Assembly (NCBI GenBank): GCA_950022655.1
Contig: OX465579.1
Span: forward strand, 44,805,950 to 44,869,949
Source: Alentia gelatinosa
Lineage: Eukaryota > Annelida > Polychaeta > Phyllodocida > Polynoidae
Direction: 5' to 3'
DNA: 64,000 bases
Positions 60,486-64,000 of the stretch are shown here, in pieces; the stretch's first letter is position 1, and the number at the start of each line of letters is the position of its first letter. The notes under the pieces are model-generated. The model saw nothing but the letters and a program-made list of their open reading frames with translations. It was not told the DNA's origin and ran no database searches. Made by a program: the position numbers and the translations under genes.

Positions 60486-60840
60486 TGACGTCATTCTTGT
60501 TGCCAGGGCTTGGCATGTCGAATGCGATGGCATCTAGAAGATAAGGTCAAGCCTTGACCGGCTGAATCTAGTTGACGTTGTGAGGGATGGTACATGCGCA
60601 ATGACCCTCCCACTATGCAGCGCTTATGACGGCGAAAAAGGAAACCTAGAGAGACCAGTCACTCGTCTTTCTAATCAATTCCTCGGGCTGGCGTATGATG
60701 TATAAAACATGAACACCTCAGCCAAATGTCAGAGGGCGCTCCCACGCGTTCCACCTAAATGGGAACCAATCGGACAGCCACTAGGGTTCGCTCACTTCCG
60801 GCGCCTTTGAGGTCTCACAACGGTATATTTGTGGCACGTG
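60486..60840. promoter_or_regulatory. Promoter-like cluster of activator motifs
   Basis: Within 355 bases: TGACGTCA (CRE) at 60486-60493, CATGCGCAATG (NRF1 half-site) near 60594, AACCAAT (CCAAT box) at 60764-60770, CACTTCCGG (ETS) at 60793-60801, and CACGTG (E-box) at 60835-60840. The combination is typical of broadly expressed metazoan promoters. No coding exon is recognised within the next kilobase on either strand. Confidence 0.35.
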
Positions 60841-62679
60841 TTTTGCCTTTCATCACCAGCAATCTTTGCTTTGGGTTAGGTTTCAAAGTATTGTAAGGAT
60901 TTTCAGTTCTATTTCAGTATTTATAGTATGACTAAGACTGGTGGTTAACCGGATCTGACCTCTCGGTGCCCTTGCGGTCATTCGGAATTTTAGCTAATGC
61001 ATAGCGTGAAGGGAAGTGTGACAAAAGCCTTTAAGAGGTCAAGGTTTCTGAGAGGCTGTCATTTCACATCAGCGCTTTCCGAACGGCTACTGACACCCAT
61101 AGTCCAATTATCAAATTAAAGTGTTTTATAGGTACGCATTCGGACATTCGGACATTTTTTACAGCCTAATTGTCACAATCGAGGGATTACGATTCTAACG
61201 CATTGTACCATTTCATTGAAACATTGGTGGGTCCACTAGTCGTATTATGTAGTTTTCAAGAAGTATTTCCACCAATCACAATCTATGTGGCCTACTATCA
61301 TGCTGACTCTGCCGCCTGGTATTTGAACATGTGGGTGGAAGCTGATCCCCTCCTCCCGGTGTCTCAAGGTGAAGCCTGTTGGACACCCTACCTGTCTTAT
61401 CTTCCGTCGTCCTTGTCCCCTCAACCATCTATCAATCAGAGCTGGCGTCGTTCCATCCACTATGCCTATTGATCCCCACCCCTTCGTCGTTTTCCCACAT
61501 CCGTCTATGCTCGTATTGAATTTTACCCCCTGAAATTCAAGGACCCACGATTTCCATTCAAATATCCACTCTAATGCAAGGAAAATGTGAGACTAGGGCA
61601 TACCCCCCACATCCTCTACCAATGCATCATCCGGACCGCTGATAGCAGACCTCCTCCCTCCAGGGCGTTCCATACCTCTGAGGCCGTGTCAATCCGCATA
61701 CCAGCGGTCCCACCTGCCCCCCACCTGTGCCCCTAGGGGTCCAACCCTCCAGGCAACACTCCCTACCCGGAGGAGTCGACGGCAGGGGGACCTCCAGGAG
61801 GGGCCCGGGGAGCACCCCTTGATAGATAGACCATGCCTCAGGCGGGCACTCCCTGTTCCACGGATAGCGAGCTGTCGCCTGCTTGGCTAGTCATGTGTGA
61901 GTGAATGCGCACAAATCATTAACTCTTACAAGCATGGACTCGACCGCGGCTGCCAGCCAATATAACGTCTAGCCCAGCGCGTCCCGGGGTGGGCTGTCCC
62001 TCAGTGGGGCCCGGCTGGGTGCCCCATCAGTCACAGCATCCAGCTGAATTCATCATTGATGGTCAAGCACGCTCACTGTTCACCCCCACTCGTTCCTTAC
62101 ACATTCCACACCCCGCCACGGCCACATGGGGACCACCCCTACACTGATATTGCCCCAGTCGCTTGTCTAAACTCCATTGACTCCGATTATGGTAATCACG
62201 CTTAAGACAACGGAGGCAATTTTATGGCTGTTCGGCAGCATCTTCGCCACTCGATTTGTACTTCCGTGGAAGAGTGTCATCAAAAGTTCATAAAACTTTC
62301 CCCCTCTCAGTAATCTCAGCAATATTACCGTAGAAAATATGGAATGTCAGCTCAAGATATCTACCTTCAATCTCTAACCCTTGTGTGTGGATTCACTAAT
62401 ATTAATATCCTTGTCTATTCAGCAATGATAACAGAACATTGGTGTTAATATACAACGAGGTTATGCTGTAATTAAGTCGCAATATGAGTCTGTAATGGTT
62501 AAAAAAGTGGACAAGAATTGGTCTGTGGCTGATTGATGATCAAGTCTTTCATATCACTCTTTGTCGCGATCCATTCATCATTATCCTTATAACCCTTCAT
62601 GCACTTTTTCCCCATCTCCAATCTTACCATCATTAGCAACAAACGAGACCAGGGACAGGCAGCCATAACTGAAAGGCAC
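60841..62679. other. Intergenic, GC-rich at 61590-61830
   Basis: The GC-rich part holds a 62-codon minus-strand frame without known motif; 62230-62500 is AT-rich. Confidence 0.5.
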
Positions 62680-63190
62680 ACAACCTTGTAATGAATAATC
62701 CATTAACAATAAACCACACCCTGCTAATTAGCAATATGGCCAATTTATGCCTGACATTAGGTACGGTTTATGTGCCTCTTTGTACACTGGGACATAAAAT
62801 AGTGCTTGTGTGTTACACAAGGTATTAAGACTAGGGAGAAGGGGGTGGATCCCTGTGGTGTCGATGGTGGAGCCCCAGAGCGGTGCCTCATTCTGCTATT
62901 GTTATTCAAATCTGTTATAGCACGTTATTGTGAAAACAATTGCCCATTCTTTCCCTCCCCTCTATTTATGTCTCAGGCTGATTCAAACGTTTGCGAGGGG
63001 CCATGGCTTAGCAAAACCAATGAATGGGAATCATTCAATGGAGATGATACAGTCTTATATCATCATTGTTCTTGTGTTATTCATGGGCCGTTTGTTAATT
63101 CTCTGATTAAAAATTACCTACTGTTGGCACTGTGGCAAATTGTTGTATTGTCTCCTATGTGGGAAATACAGGCTCAAATGATCACCCATT
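62680..63190. promoter_or_regulatory. AT-rich, motif-dense stretch, possible conserved element
   Basis: 62685-62765 contains TGTAATGAATAATCCATTAA, AACAATAAACCAC (Sox/Fox-like), CTGCTAATTAGCAATATGG and CCAATTTATG, and 63030-63120 has ATTCATGGGCC and GATTAAAAATTACC. Clusters of TAAT and TTTATG words resemble developmental enhancers. The 129-codon frame 62806-63195 has no known domain. Conservation is untested. Confidence 0.25.
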
Positions 63191-64000
63191 ATTGATGTGT
63201 GGCTGAGTGGGCGTTTGCGTTCGGATTTGGAGAAAGAATCTGCTGGAGCGACGTGTAGAACAGAACCAACGTATGATTAGGACCATTTACTAGTGGCTTA
63301 AGAGAGTTTAATTTTGCAGGGTAATTCAAAACCTGTTACAGGAGCACAGCGACTGGGTCAATATCGACCACTGTTTTGAAATATTTATTGTAGGCGGTTT
63401 TAGATGTAATCACCATTGATGGGTCTCAAGGGGTCTCTCACACAATCTATTCTGTGACCCAATGATGTTTTAACGGGAGACCTGCAATATCCAATAGGAT
63501 TCTTCCAAGAGGAACGTAATATTCTTTAAATTATTCTCAGTCTTTTTTCCTTATACAAGATGCTGATATTCATTAAGATTAGGATTTCGCTACACTCCCC
63601 TGTCAGTCTTTGCTGGCTGGAAGGAGATGTTGGGTTTGGTTTGTAGGCACAGAAGGGACGTCTGCCGTCGGTGTAAATGCAGGTTATAGCCATGCACAGG
63701 AAAAGGGAACTCTCCTGCACGCTACCACCTACCAAGACCCTCCACTCCTTGGTCCTCCATACACAAGCTCATCTGCGTTTTCGTTCCCGTTTTTGTGTAC
63801 AGTTCAGCCGTGTGGAAAACCCGATAAACGTGGCACGACGGGGTGGAGACGGCTGGCTTGGCAGGCTGAAGGGGCCGTGTGTGTTGGGGCCATGGGTGGG
63901 TTGGGGAAGAAGTATAGGGTAAAGGGGGCAGACAGGGAGGGGTACGTCAGGCCAACTGGAGGTGCCTCCTGCTACATTACCTCTAGTGGCTTCCCACCTT
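63191..64000. other. Intergenic, no gene recognised
   Basis: Mixed composition; G-rich near the end. Nothing recognised. Confidence 0.5.

Overview
The window reads as intergenic and/or intronic DNA from a eukaryote, probably a metazoan invertebrate. Reasons: no dense long open frames or operon layout; long microsatellites ((TA)n, (TATG)n, (GA)n, (CA)n); 15-17-base G and C runs; many short inverted-repeat (MITE-like) elements; a decayed non-LTR retrotransposon end; tRNA-like SINE-type sequence; and CpG-rich islands in AT-richer sequence. The lineage cannot be fixed from this sequence. No complete protein-coding gene, rRNA gene, functional tRNA or known microRNA is recognisable. Nearly all open frames are chance or low-complexity frames.

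Layout. 0-6.2 kb: an inverted-repeat element with palindromic 34-bp repeats, then plain AT-rich sequence. 6.2-16.5 kb: (GA)n, a GC-rich patch near 7 kb, large TATG/TA microsatellites near 11.5-12.06 kb, a MITE fragment, and a 0.7-kb pyrimidine minisatellite. 16.7-27.3 kb: a pogo/Tigger-like MITE, a MITE with AACCAGGGACC termini, two roughly 97% identical 305-bp hairpin elements (20.8 and 27.0 kb), and a purine-rich minisatellite. 28.5-37.1 kb is rich in mobile-element remnants: a minisatellite split by a MITE, three copies of one inverted-repeat family (31.6, 32.5, 36.6 kb), another MITE at 33.2 kb, a tRNA-like element, (CA)n, and a 51-bp tandem repeat open on both strands. 37.3-46.5 kb: GC-rich islands with the best candidate coding first exons, 37.65-37.41 kb (minus) and 43.29-43.45 kb (plus), and a GC-rich block with ETS-type motifs at 45.5-46.3 kb. 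46.5-57.4 kb: AT-rich sequence, two more bipartite hairpin elements (50.85 and 51.33 kb), a LINE 3' end (52.2-52.75 kb) and a 0.68-kb transposon remnant (56.7-57.35 kb). 57.4-64 kb: a purine tract, GC-rich islands, a promoter-like cluster of motifs at 60.5-60.84 kb, and homeodomain-site-rich AT islands.

Islands bearing possible first exons, separated by AT-rich stretches dense in TAATTA-type motifs, would fit the neighbourhood of developmental regulator genes. That is inference: no homeodomain or other definitive domain is encoded here. Gene calls are low confidence. Repeat calls rest on inverted or direct repeats read by eye and are firmer.
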